Shown: positions 38,361-50,045, counted from the stretch's first letter. The stretch is DNA of 64,000 nt from Druceiella hillmani (GCA_039881145.1 JAYKKI010000007.1:37776501-37840500); one strand, 5' to 3'. The notes: a model not told the origin generated them from the letters alone. Numbers and translations: made by a program.

Positions 38361-40060
38361 ATTGATAATTATTTCAAAATGGGCGTGGATTTACTTGTTT
38401 TTTTATGGGAGCTTTTTCTTAAAGCTTTTATAATTCTGGTAAAAATATCAAACTGTTCGAGTATACGTTTTAAAACGCTGCTGAAATAATTACAATACAA
38501 AAGTTCTACATCAGATTATTCGAGGTAATATTGAATAAACAACGTAAAATATTTTTTTTCCTATCAAAGAAGCTGCTTAATGACAAGTTTCAAGTAATTT
38601 TTGGAATGCACATATTTGTGCCGTTTTTAGAGCAAAGTTGGTGTGTTTTTTTATAAAAAATACTATTAAGATACATCAATTTGAAGAAAGATTTACAACA
38701 ATATCTCTTTTTTTGATAAGACGATATAGGACTTTTCAAAATCAATTATAAATTTAGACATAATTTCACATGTAAAAAAGATTAAGAGATTTTTTGTGAC
38801 ACCCGACCCATTTTTTATATTTATAAGGCAGGAAATTAATATTTTGACTAAATTTTTTGTTAGTGCTTTGACGCATTTATACTGCGTCAAAATTTGAAAA
38901 GAACGAGAAGGTCCCTTATACAAATTTATGCGCTTTGATAACAAGAAATATTTTTCATTTTTATCATTTATAAATATATTGAACCTATGTACTTTATGAA
39001 AAAAAAAACAAAAATACAGTTCTATATTAAAATAGAGTATTGATAAATATATAATATAGTAGGTTTTTAAAAATGCTTGGCATTTTTTCTTTATTGGTGT
39101 GATTATATTTTACTAAATCGCTCCTCGTGAAAAAACAATTATATTTTGTTTACGTTCCAGTAGTATTATATTGCAATTTGAGCTTTATAACCAATTTAAT
39201 TTAGCCATATAAATACTTAAATTAGTTATTAAATGCGTCGCAAAATACAACAAAGCTTCAATATTGGGTTCGGTTATATGCATCATACGTAAAACGTTTT
39301 TTCGACTTTCAAGTGTTTCGTTAATTAAAATGAACTAATACTTACTTTTACTGAGATACAGTCATTGAGTTGACCGTAAAAATAAATAGTTTTCTAGTCT
39401 TTTTGAAATAATTAAATAGAAATTATTTTCATGACGAAGCGAGTATTTTACTTCAGACGATAAAATTTTATATTATAATAATTTATTACTTGAACATTTT
39501 TACTTTTATTGTCTTTTTAAATGTTTTATAAAACAATATCATAATTTATTGAAAGAATAAACTAGAAACAAAAAATTATAGCATTATTAATTATAAATTT
39601 TAATCTTATAGTCAAATAGTAATTTTCGTATGCATAAATATACGTTAAATTTTAGTTTTATGTTATTTTTAAGTTGAGGTAAACACACATGGCATTATGG
39701 TTCACCTAGTTGATAATTGTGTGTCCGAATTTTCTGTGTTTTAAAACAATTTGACTTTTGTGTAATTTACATTTTTATTCACATATATTCGGATAATGTC
39801 TAAAAATATCATTTTAATAAATTTAATATTCTTTGCAGCACAATTACCATCCAAGTGAAACTAATTTATAATGTTCGTAAAATACACATAGAACAGCGCA
39901 AGGTATTAAGTTTGAGACTTACGTAACTCAGGCAAAAATTAAAATCAAATAGCTGTAAATTTGTTAGCCATTGAGTGAGAATAGCTACCGAGTATTATAT
40001 TTTACAAACGGACTTCATTACCTTAGATTATTTAAAAGAGACGTTGAAGTTTTTTTTGGA
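38360..40060. other. AT-rich DNA, no gene seen
   Basis: No supported feature. An 83-codon minus-strand ORF (38693-38944) shows no motif I recognise. Confidence 0.4.
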
Positions 40061-40545
40061 TCCTACGATTTAAATTATTGCAAGAGTTACCAATTAAAAA
40101 TACAGTTTTTCACGACACACTAAGAAATATGCACAAAAACCTAGTTGCTGTACCAGGACTAAGCTTATTTAGTTCCCAAGTTAAACTACTATGCATATAT
40201 CTAGTTAAAATAGCTTTTACTGAAGCAACTGTCATGTATAATTGTTTACCACGAAAGATATCTGATTATTAACTTTAAGAATTAAAAGTATCCAATCTTG
40301 TTTTGCGCTTCATGTAGTTAAATTAATGGAATTAAAATAAACTGATATGTATATTAAGCACGGATTCCAATACTTTCAACTTCGCTTCTGGTTACTTTCC
40401 TTTGTTTTCATGACCATAGGCAATTCTTGAGGAAATCTGTTTATTTGTAGTCATATTCCTTATTTTGTAAATTTCGTATACTGTTTTTGTTGTTTATCTT
40501 ATCTTGTATTTCAATGTATTGTGAATAAATTGTAATTCATTACGA
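40060..40545 (+). pseudogene. Possible LINE 3' end fragment
   Basis: A 64-codon frame, 40078-40272, ends ATVMYNCLPRKISDY, then a stop, then ELKVSNLVLRFM in the same frame. The pattern YN.LP..I.(x)n.LK resembles the C-terminal tail after the reverse transcriptase of Jockey/CR1-like LINEs (typically W/YN.LP..I.....N.FK..L). It is followed by a T-rich 3' region ending ATTGTGAATAAATTGTAATTC (about 40520-40540), which looks like a LINE 3' end with a polyadenylation-like AATAAA. No RT catalytic motif remains. Weak but coherent. Confidence 0.35.
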
Positions 40546-40549
40546 CAAC

Positions 40550-41930
40550 GACGTCAAAATAAACATTAACACTAACTGGCATTTAAATATATTTCTATAA
40601 GCGTAATATCATATCGTAATATCTATCAATTGTAATTATACTAAATCTTGCATTCATCTCTTAATTTTTACGATACTGTTAATTATATGTGTAATTTCAT
40701 TTTTTGTGTAATTTCTAAGTTAATATTAAATTTAAGGGTCTCTGCTATAAACATAAAGTTAATAAAAGTTTCGTAAAAATTACAAAAGCTCTATGTCCGG
40801 AACTTTTATGTGATAAACACGGAAAACGATCGTGCGAAAAACGATCACCGTTCATTTTCAGGTTCTGTACAATCTAAATCAGACTCAGTCTTGTTTAGAT
40901 CATATATTTGACCACTATAACAAATAATGCGTTTAAACAACCACAATACAATTAGTGAGAACTGTGATTAATGAGATATAATGTATCCTCTTTGAAGCTA
41001 AATAAAAATCCTTACTTTGTCGAAATATAGGATGCAATTTTTTTAAACATTTAACCTTATATTATTAAGAAAATTCCCTAAAATAGGCAAAATTGCGGTC
41101 CTATATTTGTTCGACACTTAATATTTTTTCAATAAATTGTTACTTTATTTCTGATATATTAACTTCTATAATATATTGATATTAATATATTTCCAAGTTA
41201 AAACCTCTTGTTTTTTACATTTCTAATAATATGTTACTAAAATAATTTAAAAAATCTTATAAAAAATTGATATATATTAATATCGATAACGAAATTCTAA
41301 TATTTACCTTCCATGTTACGGTTGTTTATTAATATTTAATTTGAAAAATACAAATCATGACGCACATTTTTATATAATTATACTTAGAGTTATATAATAT
41401 TTGACAATATTATTTATTTTAAAATTTTTCGCCGCTTTTGAGTGATCCACTGAAAATAACTTTGATACCTAATATTTCGTTAAAAACAAAAAAGAATGAA
41501 AACATCATTTCACTTTAAAATACATGTCCAAAGATATCCTCGATGAAACGTGCAAAAAAATCCTCCCTCATGAAAAAATTTTCTTTGACCAATATGGAAA
41601 GAAATCGAATAGACGGAAAAATAGATGAAATCGAATGGATGGACAGAAAGGCTATTTTATTTTATATTTTGCTACATATTAACTAATATACTCTTTTGAA
41701 GCATGTATGTAACTCTAATGCTACCATAAATGTATGATTGAATGCGTAAAATGACGAATGTGACGTATAATCTCCTTATATGCATTAAGAAGGCAAGTAA
41801 TATCCTTAAGTGAAACGCCTACGTAATACCGTCCAATACCTAGATTAACATTAGAATTTAAATCAATATATCTATTTTTAATAGCCTCAACTTATAAGGG
41901 TATGGCGTATAATAGTCAACCCAGCGAATA
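40550..41930. other. AT-rich DNA, no gene seen
   Basis: No supported feature. Near 41610-41650 there is a short near-repeat (ATCGAATAGACGGA / ATCGAATGGATGGA). Confidence 0.4.
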
Positions 41931-42720
41931 TACAAAGGCCGCTTAATTCGTCTTCCTTCTAAAACAAAACAAAAGCTTCCTCCCATCGGTCGCTGATCAA
42001 AGGACATGCGGCCCAAACCCGCAAGAGTGCCAGTCGCCCAAACGATTCCAAATTATAATCACAAATTTGGCAAAACCACAAAACACGTTCACTAATCGAT
42101 TTCACGATATTAAAGGGCCCTTTCCATTTTAGGGGACGGTCCACCCCTCGCCGCCTCGTTTCCCCCTCTCTCCCTGTTTACTCCATCGCTTTAAAATTGT
42201 CTCTATACTTAAAAACCTTGGCAAATAAATCGCTAAATGAGTGAAATCATTTATTTCAAGACGTTATTTATGCCGCGCGTTGGATTTGGAGCTAACCGTC
42301 TGAAACGATTAAATTGGAGAGCAAAGCCCGGATGTAACGCTGAACGCTAAAGAGTTGAGCAAATAAGGATTAAGATAATTTATTTGAAATACAAACAAAA
42401 CTGAATTAAGGAAGATAAATTTGAATATTTATTAGAGGGGCGGGGAGAGATTAATTTAAATAAATATATACGCTAGTAATGTCCCAGGCGCCCTTTGGGG
42501 AGACGCCTTTTTATCTTTGAACGTAATTATGTGTGTAGAAGGCTTTTCATTGGAAACCTACGAACGGGAAAATGCTCGCTTTCCTCCAAATACAGATATA
42601 TACTCGTAACTGAGAGCTTTTACTCATGCTTGCTTGTATATAAACTTGAAATACGCTTTAATGAATACGAATTCATATTTCATTCCATTTTTAGCAAATG
42701 TAATTAGAAACGAAAGAGTG
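41930..42720. other. GC-richer unique island, candidate regulatory DNA
   Basis: The largest balanced-composition island of the window. It has dense non-repetitive words (CGGTCCACCCCTCGCCGCC, GTTATTTATGCCGCGCGTTGG, CCCAGGCGCCCTTTGGGG) and AT-rich homeodomain-like sites (TTTATTAGAGGG, AATTTAAATAAATA). Both small ORFs (41959-42144 minus, 42495-42707 plus) lack motifs and a consistent codon pattern. It may be a conserved noncoding cluster near a developmental gene, or an untranslated exon. The call is inferential. Confidence 0.4.
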
Positions 42721-43084
42721 TTACTGCAAGCGTTTGGTTTTATTGATGAGAATGCCTTAATATTAAATAATCATTGTTTGTTCACAATATCACAAAATAA
42801 TAACTGAAGTATTGTATTTTTATAAATTATCGTCTAAAATTTTTAATAAATTATTTCATTATAACTTAGCGAGGGTGGTGCGAGAAATTTTATGGGAAGT
42901 TTGTTTCACAATTTTTGGTGTTAAGTAAAAATTTATTATTAGAAATATAAATATACATGATACTTATATTTCTTAAACATTGGCAAGGCCAAAAAGTGGA
43001 AATGCACGGGTTGCCCTAAATTTTATTTTTTCATTCAGGCACAGTCTAAAGCGCCAAAAATGCCATAAAAAGCCTGTTTGCAAG

Positions 43085-43085
<1 letters not shown>

Positions 43086-43125
<40 letters not shown>
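43086..43125. repeat. (TA)n microsatellite
   Basis: Pure TA array, 40 bases. Confidence 0.95.
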
Positions 43126-43129
<4 letters not shown>

Positions 43130-43429
43130 TATAAAGTTATTTATTTTTATTACTTATCAGGCTACGTCGAGTGATGGAGTACAAAAAGTGCATGTGCACC
43201 CTGGGGGCCCACTATTCAACGTGGCGTTCTACTGTGATCTCCATTTACTTAGTATACAATCTCTATTTAGTAAATAATTCTATCATTCCTAAATTTGAAT
43301 TGTGCTTCGTACTCACACTTATTACAAGATTCCAAAATATTCACACATAACACATCGATATTCTTCGTTATGTTACTTTTTGTACAAAAATCCTCAAGAT
43401 ATTTGTTATATATTATCACGGGGAAGGAT

Positions 43430-43580
43430 AATTATGGGAGGAAGATAATTTGTAAAGATGGGAGAAAGGTAACTGTAATGATTGATAAATCCCCCAGGGG
43501 AGGGAGAAGGGTAATCATGATAGAAAGAAGGATAACCATTGGAGGGAGAAGGATATTATCATGGGAAAAAGATGTCTTAT
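43430..43580 (+). repeat. Degenerate GGGAGAAGGATAAT-type tandem run
   Basis: Purine-rich words of the form GGGAG(A/G)A(A/G)GATAA recur five times at irregular spacings of about 25-35 bases. The 103-codon ORF crossing it (43295-43606) owes its Arg/Gly/Ile bias to the repeat. Confidence 0.55.
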
Positions 43581-45399
43581 ATGATTTTGTAATATTTTTA
43601 ATTTGAATGCATCTTAAACGTAGTGAAGCATTTTCTGTACGCATAATTAAAAGCTTTTTATTAGTGGGATAGTCGCAATGAATTTAAGAGTCTTTATTAT
43701 TACCTTTTTAATAAAGCCAGGATGGTATTTATGGTTATTTGGTGTTAAGCTTGGATATTAAAATATTTATCAATTTCCATAGTATTAATAAATAAAAGTG
43801 AAATAATGTATAACTGTTATTTTTCCTAAGAATTTAAGTTTAGATATCCCAAACTAATTTGAGAATTTATTAATGTAGAGAATTCAGGACTTTGTCATGG
43901 ACGGAACTTAAGAGTATTAAATAATATTTTCAAAGGCGCCTTGTTCTTTTCCATAAATTAAGTATTTTTATATATTAACATTCAGCAGAATCAGACCCTT
44001 GATTTCCCTGAATTTTTATTGCAATGATAAATACAAATTATCTTTTAATAGAATTCAAGCAGAATATTTGTTTAGCGTAGCATAACAATTTAAGAATACA
44101 AATATAATTTCTGCAGGGTCATTGAAATGATAAAGTAATTTTCAATATTATTTAAAAGGTTAAGTTTCATTTACGCTTATATTACATAATATTCTTCTAT
44201 CTCTCTTCTGATACGAGGCTTAATTTTTTCTAACAGTTGTTTTAATAGCAGTGTTTCAAAATACATAATGATAAACGAAATTACATTCAATGTTTCGTTA
44301 TAGCGTTTCGATAGAAATATAAGCAATATAAACGACCACAAGAACCCTATACGAATACAATATTAATCTAACGTACGAGTATATCCATTCAGCAACACCT
44401 AAATCGTTAACGATAAATACGTCGAACTCGGCAGCGCGATCATCAGATCAGACGGCTTAGGAGGCATATACAAGAGCGCTGCAGGGTGCTAAGCTCCATA
44501 TTCTCAAACACGGTTCGGACGGAAAACGACCACTTTCCTAGATAATGTGTGAGATATATCTCAGAGAAATAGGTTAAATAAGTTGCGTGAAGTCTAAAAA
44601 AATATTGATGTTGGTTACAATATAGGTTAAGACTGCGGGTGGCAGATAGTTTTTAGTAGTGAGGATGAACGAAATTCCTTTGAAGGAGATTTTTTTGAAA
44701 TAAGAAAAGAAATTGGACAACTTTTTAAGATTTTATTCGTTTACATATTTGTCTATAAGTTGTACAGGTTTAATATTTAAAAATAAAACGATTCAACCGA
44801 GTATACATTCAATTAGGTAATGTCACAATAACATCAAAATGAGAGAAGTTTCAAAGTGAATGATTAGAATGCAATAAAGTTTTTATTTTCAGTTTTGAAA
44901 AAAGGTTTAGCTTACATTGAAATTATAATTGATTTCAAATTTAGGACATCTAGATGAGGTTCTATCAAGAGTTAGTGTAATGTTTTAAAATTATTTGATG
45001 ACTCTGGTGATGAATAGTATAAAGACCAGGATGAGTTTTTAGTTTATTTGTTTCGCTTTCAAAGCTGAACTCCTTAATCGATCACCACAAAACTTGAAAT
45101 ACGTTTAGCTTTTATATCAGAACATACTCGTAGAGCTTAATTTAATCTGGAAGAGGGATTCTAATTAAGTGTTTTTTGTCAAATTTCTAACCATAAATAA
45201 TTTTGGAGAATGTTTTACCGTAATGAATTAAATCATCATATATATTAATACGCTAAGGTTAAGATGTTATACTCCCTTTTTAGAAAAAAACCTCACAACT
45301 AATCCACATAAATTATATATCATTTTATAGATAATTGCTTGCTCTATCCACAACTAAAAAAATTATTATTGCTATTGTTTTTGCAAATTAATTAATTAT

Positions 45400-45610
45400 T
45401 AAAATTATATACACAAAACAGCAATGCTGCCATCTAACGGCTCAACGTCAATATGATTGACGGTCGGTAAAATTTTTGTTTAATTTCAAATCCACTCACG
45501 TATAAATAAAGTGGCGCTTTAGCTCAATGCTTTTGATACTTGCGCCTCTATATGTCAATTTTATTAAAATAGAATAAATAATGCAAAGACTTCGCACGGG
45601 TCACGCTAGT
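45400..45610 (+). mobile_element. Possible decayed Helitron 3' end
   Basis: The segment ends TTCGCACGGGTCACGCTAGT (45591-45610), which fits the CTRR-T end of insect Helitrons, commonly a CCGTGCGAAGCACGGG-type hairpin followed by CTAG|T. Only the right half of that hairpin is still visible. Upstream words GCTGCCATCTAACGG and GTGGCGCTTTAGC also look transposon-like. No 5' TC end was found. Confidence 0.4.
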
Positions 45611-46472
45611 ATTTATTATACATGTAAAAAATCAAATAAAACAAAATATATTCACAGTCCCTTTTTATCTGAGAAAATCGAGACAGCAGCTAACACGCAA
45701 CATTCATTCAGTTGCAATTGGAACTCCGATATTAATATTTATTTCAGGTAATAACGAAATAGTTTGACCCAGAATTAATTTAATTTTGCTAGCGTAAGAT
45801 TGACGTTATTTCCAAACTACGACATATGAAACTATCACACTTTCAGGGTTTATACCTGTCTCTGGTGTTTTATTATGGGATCTCACTTTACATTAGGTAA
45901 GCTTTAGTGCGTGGGCATTGAAAATAGAAGCTTAATATCTATACGTATGTATACATAAGAAACTTCTATTTTTGTAAGAAATTGTTACTTTAAATTCCGC
46001 AAACATCTCAGTCGTTCGAATAAGTAACTTAATTTGCTGGTAGCAAATAATTTGATTCGTTTTTAATTTGTTTGATTCGTTTTGAGGCATTTTGAAAGAT
46101 TGTCTTGTTCACTCAAATGTATTTATCAAGTTTTTGATATGAAATATTTAATTTTAAGCGTCAAATACATATGAATTAAATAATGTTCACATTCATATTA
46201 AAGAACTAATCAGCAAACCCAGCTTGCGTATATGCACGTACAGGATTTTATATGGCCGACATGTTTACAGATATTATTGAAATATAAATAATTATATCCT
46301 GTTTTCTATCGTAAAATCTTGGCTTCAACGGTATACGGGCTATATCTCGATTAAAATAGTCACAGGAGGAAAGATTTAAGAATAAATCTCACGACTAGTC
46401 ATAATAAAATTTAAATACAATTAAATGAAACTACGTGATGTAGCATTATTTCTACTATCTTTAATTTCTTTA

Positions 46473-46513
46473 CCACGACCTAGGTTTCGTTGTATTACAA
46501 CATTTTCAGGTGG
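46473..46513 (-). ncRNA. Hammerhead motif, core G8 mutated
   Basis: Minus strand: CTGAAAA in place of CTGAAGA (invariant G8 to A). All stems, GAAA and GUC are otherwise intact. Loss of G8, a catalytic residue, should abolish cleavage. Confidence 0.7.
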
Positions 46514-46571
46514 GATATTAGCAAAGATATAAATTATCTTTGCTAATATATAAATTATCTTTGCTAATATC

Positions 46572-46612
46572 CCACCTGAAGATGTTGTAATACAACGAAA
46601 CCTAGGTCGTGG
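46572..46612 (+). ncRNA. Hammerhead ribozyme motif, intact core
   Basis: Plus strand: stem I CCAC (46572-46575) with GTGG (46609-46612); core CTGAAGA (46576-46582); extra U at 46583; stem II GTTGT/ACAAC (46584-46588 and 46592-46596) with loop AAT; GAAA (46597-46600); CC-UA-GG stem III (46601-46606); UC (46607-46608) with cleavage after C46608. Upstream CTTT and downstream AAAG could extend stem I beyond an internal loop, where natural hammerheads make loop-loop contacts. Prediction only. Confidence 0.8.
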
Positions 46613-47014
46613 TAAAGAAATTAAAGATAGTAGAAATAATACTACATCACGTAGTTTCATTTAATTGTGAATAATGAATTTCTACAAAATTAACGCCAAA
46701 TATATTCAAAATTTAAATAGTAAATAAAGATCATGCAAAATATTGAACTAATTTTATACTTTAAAATGATTAATTTATAATTTGCATAAAATCTACGAAC
46801 TATTGAACCTTGATTGATATTTTTATATTAGAAATGAATACCGTCCCCGTTATTTTGTTATGTCACATCGACTTGCCAAAGGCATGAGACAGCTGTAGCT
46901 TTTTACCATTATCATGTAGCATACGTACCTCCATACTTGTAGTGAAAGAAAGTTTTTCTTTTCGTAGTTTATGTCCATGCTATATGAATAGCATAAATTG
47001 TGTTTGATATTACA

Positions 47015-47285
47015 CATAACTCTTTTAACACACCCAACACTTGCTCAGAGTGCGGTGTTCACCCGTTGCGGTAGCGTCTCCGCAGCTGTTCGCGGGTTAT
47101 TCTCCCGAGCGGCAATGTACAATGGGCGCAAGTATCGTATCTACGAAAAAGAAGATAAATAATTATGAACGTTATTTTTAATTTTCAGAAAAAAACTTCA
47201 TTTTAACAATATGTACTAATTTTTCAGTCAAGAAATAACGACTTTCTTTGTCCGACACTTATTTCCGGACACCGTGTATATAAAA
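47015..47285 (+). repeat. Dispersed repeat E, copy 2
   Basis: Colinear with 19570-19825 and better preserved in its GC-rich middle (GCGTCTCCGCAGCTGTTCGC, absent or decayed in copy 1). It ends TTTGTCCGACACTTATTTCC and GGACACCGTGTATA. Probably one end of an unidentified transposon. Confidence 0.7.
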
Positions 47286-47986
47286 TATTTGTGATGAATG
47301 TTTTATTACTAATCATGAAGTTTTACTTTCTGCCACATAATCCAGGCATGTAGTCGGCGGTAAATTATGTTATAGCAATTACATTTAAAAAAGTCATGAA
47401 CCGCTGGTAAATTTCAAATTTATTCTCTGAATATTATATTGAAAACCGCCCTTATGGCAGTATTGTTTTTTAATTATTATGTTTACCTCTACAAGCAACT
47501 AAGGGATTGTAATACATTGCATTTATTAATTTTGCATTGTTGACTTAAGAGAATCACAAGTCGTAGTATTTCATAAATATTAGTATTTACGGAGCGCAGA
47601 AATGTACGGAATGATTAATATAAAGAAACAAAAGGATATAAGTTATCAGGTTTAGTCAATTTGTTCAAAATTGTAGGATGACCAAATTCATTCTCAACAA
47701 AACATACTCTGTTTCAATCGCCATAAGATGACTGAGCAGTTAAGTGAAGAGACTCGGTAAGATTTGATTAAAGATTGTAAAAGGCAGATTGCAAACGCAG
47801 GAACTGTAATCATTGGACAGAAAATTATATGTAGTTTATTAGTCGTGTATAATATCTTATGCGTAATATTTATATAAAATATTTAAGTATTGAATATATT
47901 TGGCGTTAATTTTGTAGAAATTCATTAATCACAATTAAATGAAACTACGTGATGTAGTATTATTTCTAGTTTCTTTAAGTTCTTTA

Positions 47987-48027
47987 CCACGACCTAGGTT
48001 TCGTTGTATTACAACATCTTCAGGTAG
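47987..48027 (-). ncRNA. Hammerhead ribozyme motif, intact core
   Basis: Minus strand: CTGAAGA, stem II GTTGT/ACAAC, GAAA, CCTAGGTC all intact. Stem I reads CTAC against GTGG, keeping four pairs with one U-G wobble. This compensated change is compatible with function. Confidence 0.75.
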
Positions 48028-48084
48028 GTTATTAGCAAAGATTGAATCAAGATCTTTGATAATATCCTATTAGCTTCAGGTGGC

Positions 48085-48125
48085 ATACCTGAAGATGTTG
48101 TAATACAACGAAAGCTAGGTCGTGG
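48085..48125 (+). ncRNA. Hammerhead motif, stem III broken
   Basis: Plus strand: core CTGAAGA and GAAA intact, but GAAAGCTAGGTC replaces GAAACCTAGGTC, so the first C-G pair of stem III becomes G-G and the ACCTAGGT palindrome is lost. Stem I is weakened to ATAC/GTGG. Probably inactive. Confidence 0.65.
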
Positions 48126-48509
48126 TAAAGAACTTGAAGAAAGTAGAAATAATACTACATCACGTATTTTCATTTAATTGTGAATTATTTAAGGGTGAAA
48201 AACGTAATGTCTGTGTCGCAAAAATTCGAAGAATGTAAATCATTTTTACCTTCGTAATTTTGATGTCATTAATTTTATAAGTCACACATCCTATATTTTA
48301 ATTTTTTTTATAAATAATTATATATGCAAAATTGGTCTATCAGACATTAAGGAATAATGAACTCCCAGAAGAATAATTTGGTTAAAAACAATACAAGAAA
48401 TATTTAGAAGATTTTATTCAGACGTATTGTAATATGTTGCTATTAAACCATATTACCAAGATTTCAAATTTTTTGGGCACAGTAAAATATTTCTTAGAAA
48501 CTAGGAAAT

Positions 48510-48619
<110 letters not shown>

Positions 48620-48978
48620 CCATCACCAAAATATTCTTTGCTATTATAAATTAGATATGCAAACAGTTAGGAAAGATAAATCGATTTTCGATTACAAAGT
48701 GTCAACATTAATCATAAAATATAAACAAACTTTCGCAGCTATACTGCAAAAAACTTTTATATAGCCCAATTCTCCCGAGTAACATCTGTTGCCTAATCTA
48801 AGGAAAGCTTAGCCGGATATAAGGTGACGTATGTAGAAGCCACCATATTTTTAAATAACATAAATATTAAAGGTAATCATTTTAATCACAACAATTTTGC
48901 TCTCGATTTTAACCAATTTGATAAAAGGGGGCAATTTGACGCATATGTTTTTTTTCAATGTATGCATACATTAGTTTT

Positions 48979-49113
48979 GTAATTCATTACTTTCGTAATT
49001 CATTACTTTCGTAATTTATTACTTCCGTAATTCATTACTTTCGTAATTTATTACTTTCGTAATTCATTACTTTCGTAATGCGTTACTTTCATAATGCATT
49101 ACTTTCGTAATTC
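48979..49113 (+). repeat. 16-bp tandem repeat, 8 copies
   Basis: GTAATTCATTACTTTC repeats with exact period 16 from 48979 to 49106 plus a partial ninth unit. Each unit contains the inverted pair GTAAT/ATTAC, so single strands can form serial hairpins. Confidence 0.97.
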
Positions 49114-49304
49114 GGAGACGCGTTCACCGATTTCGTGTATTTTTTTTAAAAAAGAATATTATTTCGGGCAAATCCCATATAAATATTGATCGGAGCTATT
49201 GAGTAATGAATTACGGAGTATATTATGCAAGACTTTTACGAAAGAAGACACAAGGCACATTTGAGCAACTTGATACCGAGTTTTGAATTTATTTGATATG
49301 TCTT

Positions 49305-49845
49305 AGTCACAGAGGGTGATCGGAGTTTGGTAATGGGGCTAATATATTATGATAGTATTCCTCAACGATGTAGAGTAGATTCACTGAATTTGGATTAGTT
49401 TGATTCCTACCGACAACGAAGCCGAAAATTGCTAAAAGAAACTTCTCAGTAAAAAAGAGTAAATTCATTACTTTTCTTAATGAGTTTTCGATCACACGTT
49501 ATGACAGGAATCTGATGATGAAACCCGAAGCTAGCAAGAGGAAATCTTCAATAATGAGTAGTGGATTCTCCGAACTTGGTCTCATTTAATTTTTCTTGAC
49601 GGACCCTATTGTCATAGGTAGCTTTCCGTATCTTATGACGTAGCTGGAATGTAATAAAATCTCAATGGTATAGAGTAGGTTCATCGATTCCAGTCTCGTC
49701 TAATTTTTCTTTTGATTCCTATGGTCGCAGGAGATGGTCAGAATCTGACGATGGAGCAGAAAGACGGTGATTGGAACTCAGTAATGAGGAGTAAACTCAT
49801 TGAATTTGGAATCATTTGTCTTATCTTGGCGTAATTAAGAAACCA
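49305..49845 (+). repeat. Degenerate satellite, about 113-bp period
   Basis: The word (T/C)(A/C)(T/C)(T/C)GAA(T/C)TTGG and the associated GAGTA(A/G)(A/G)TTCA, TTTTTCTT, and GATGGTC(A/G)GAATCTGA(C/T)GATGGAG blocks recur at about 49381, 49568, 49681 and 49798 (spacings 187, 113, 117). Copies are strongly diverged. A 62-codon minus-strand ORF inside it is incidental. Confidence 0.65.
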
Positions 49846-49964
49846 TTAATGTAAATTACTTTAGGTAAGCATGTACAGGTATATACGAAGTCATGAAGCA
49901 ATTAGTACATTAAGTAGAGTGTATATAAAAAGACGTGAAACACTTACTATGGTGAAGATATATA

Positions 49965-49968
49965 TAAC

Positions 49969-50045
<77 letters not shown>

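Larger units (their letters stand above)
42720..45400. other. Mostly AT-rich DNA, no gene seen
   Basis: Contains a TA array and a purine-rich run (listed separately) and a small CpG-richer patch at 44390-44530 (GAACTCGGCAGCGCGATCAT). None is coding by any motif I know. Confidence 0.4.
46418..46707 (-). mobile_element. Hammerhead foldback element, 290 bp, best palindrome
   Basis: It is inserted in inverse orientation: the unique tail (ends GGCGTTAA... read on minus) lies at the right end, 46670-46707. It is flanked by the exact 12-bp direct repeat AAAATTTAAATA (46406-46417 and 46708-46719). The two arms of about 120 bp are nearly perfect complements around a loop with a duplicated ATAAATTATCTTTGCTAATAT-type word. 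Each arm carries a hammerhead motif, one per strand. Long arms produce a 79-codon minus-strand ORF that is a by-product of the palindrome. Confidence 0.93.
47888..48182 (+). mobile_element. Hammerhead foldback element, 295 bp
   Basis: Tail starts TATTGAATATATTTGGCGTT; left arm to CATCTTCAGGTAGG; an unpaired centre; right arm from ACCTGAAGATG to CATTTAATTGTG. Flanking repeat AAATATTTAAG (47877-47887) and AATTATTTAAG (48183-48193) match at 10 of 11 positions. It retains an intact left hammerhead and a damaged right one. Confidence 0.92.

Noticed and set aside
43295..43606. 103-codon ORF
   Set aside because: Its second half is the translation of the degenerate GGGAGAAGGATAA run; the first half has no motif.
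46421..46660. 79-codon minus-strand ORF, with sister ORFs at 54792-54998 and 54796-55002 sharing MKLRD..LFLL and LPRPRFRCI
   Set aside because: They lie in the palindromic arms of the hammerhead elements, appear on both strands because of the inversion, and other copies carry frame breaks. RNA structure explains the conservation better.
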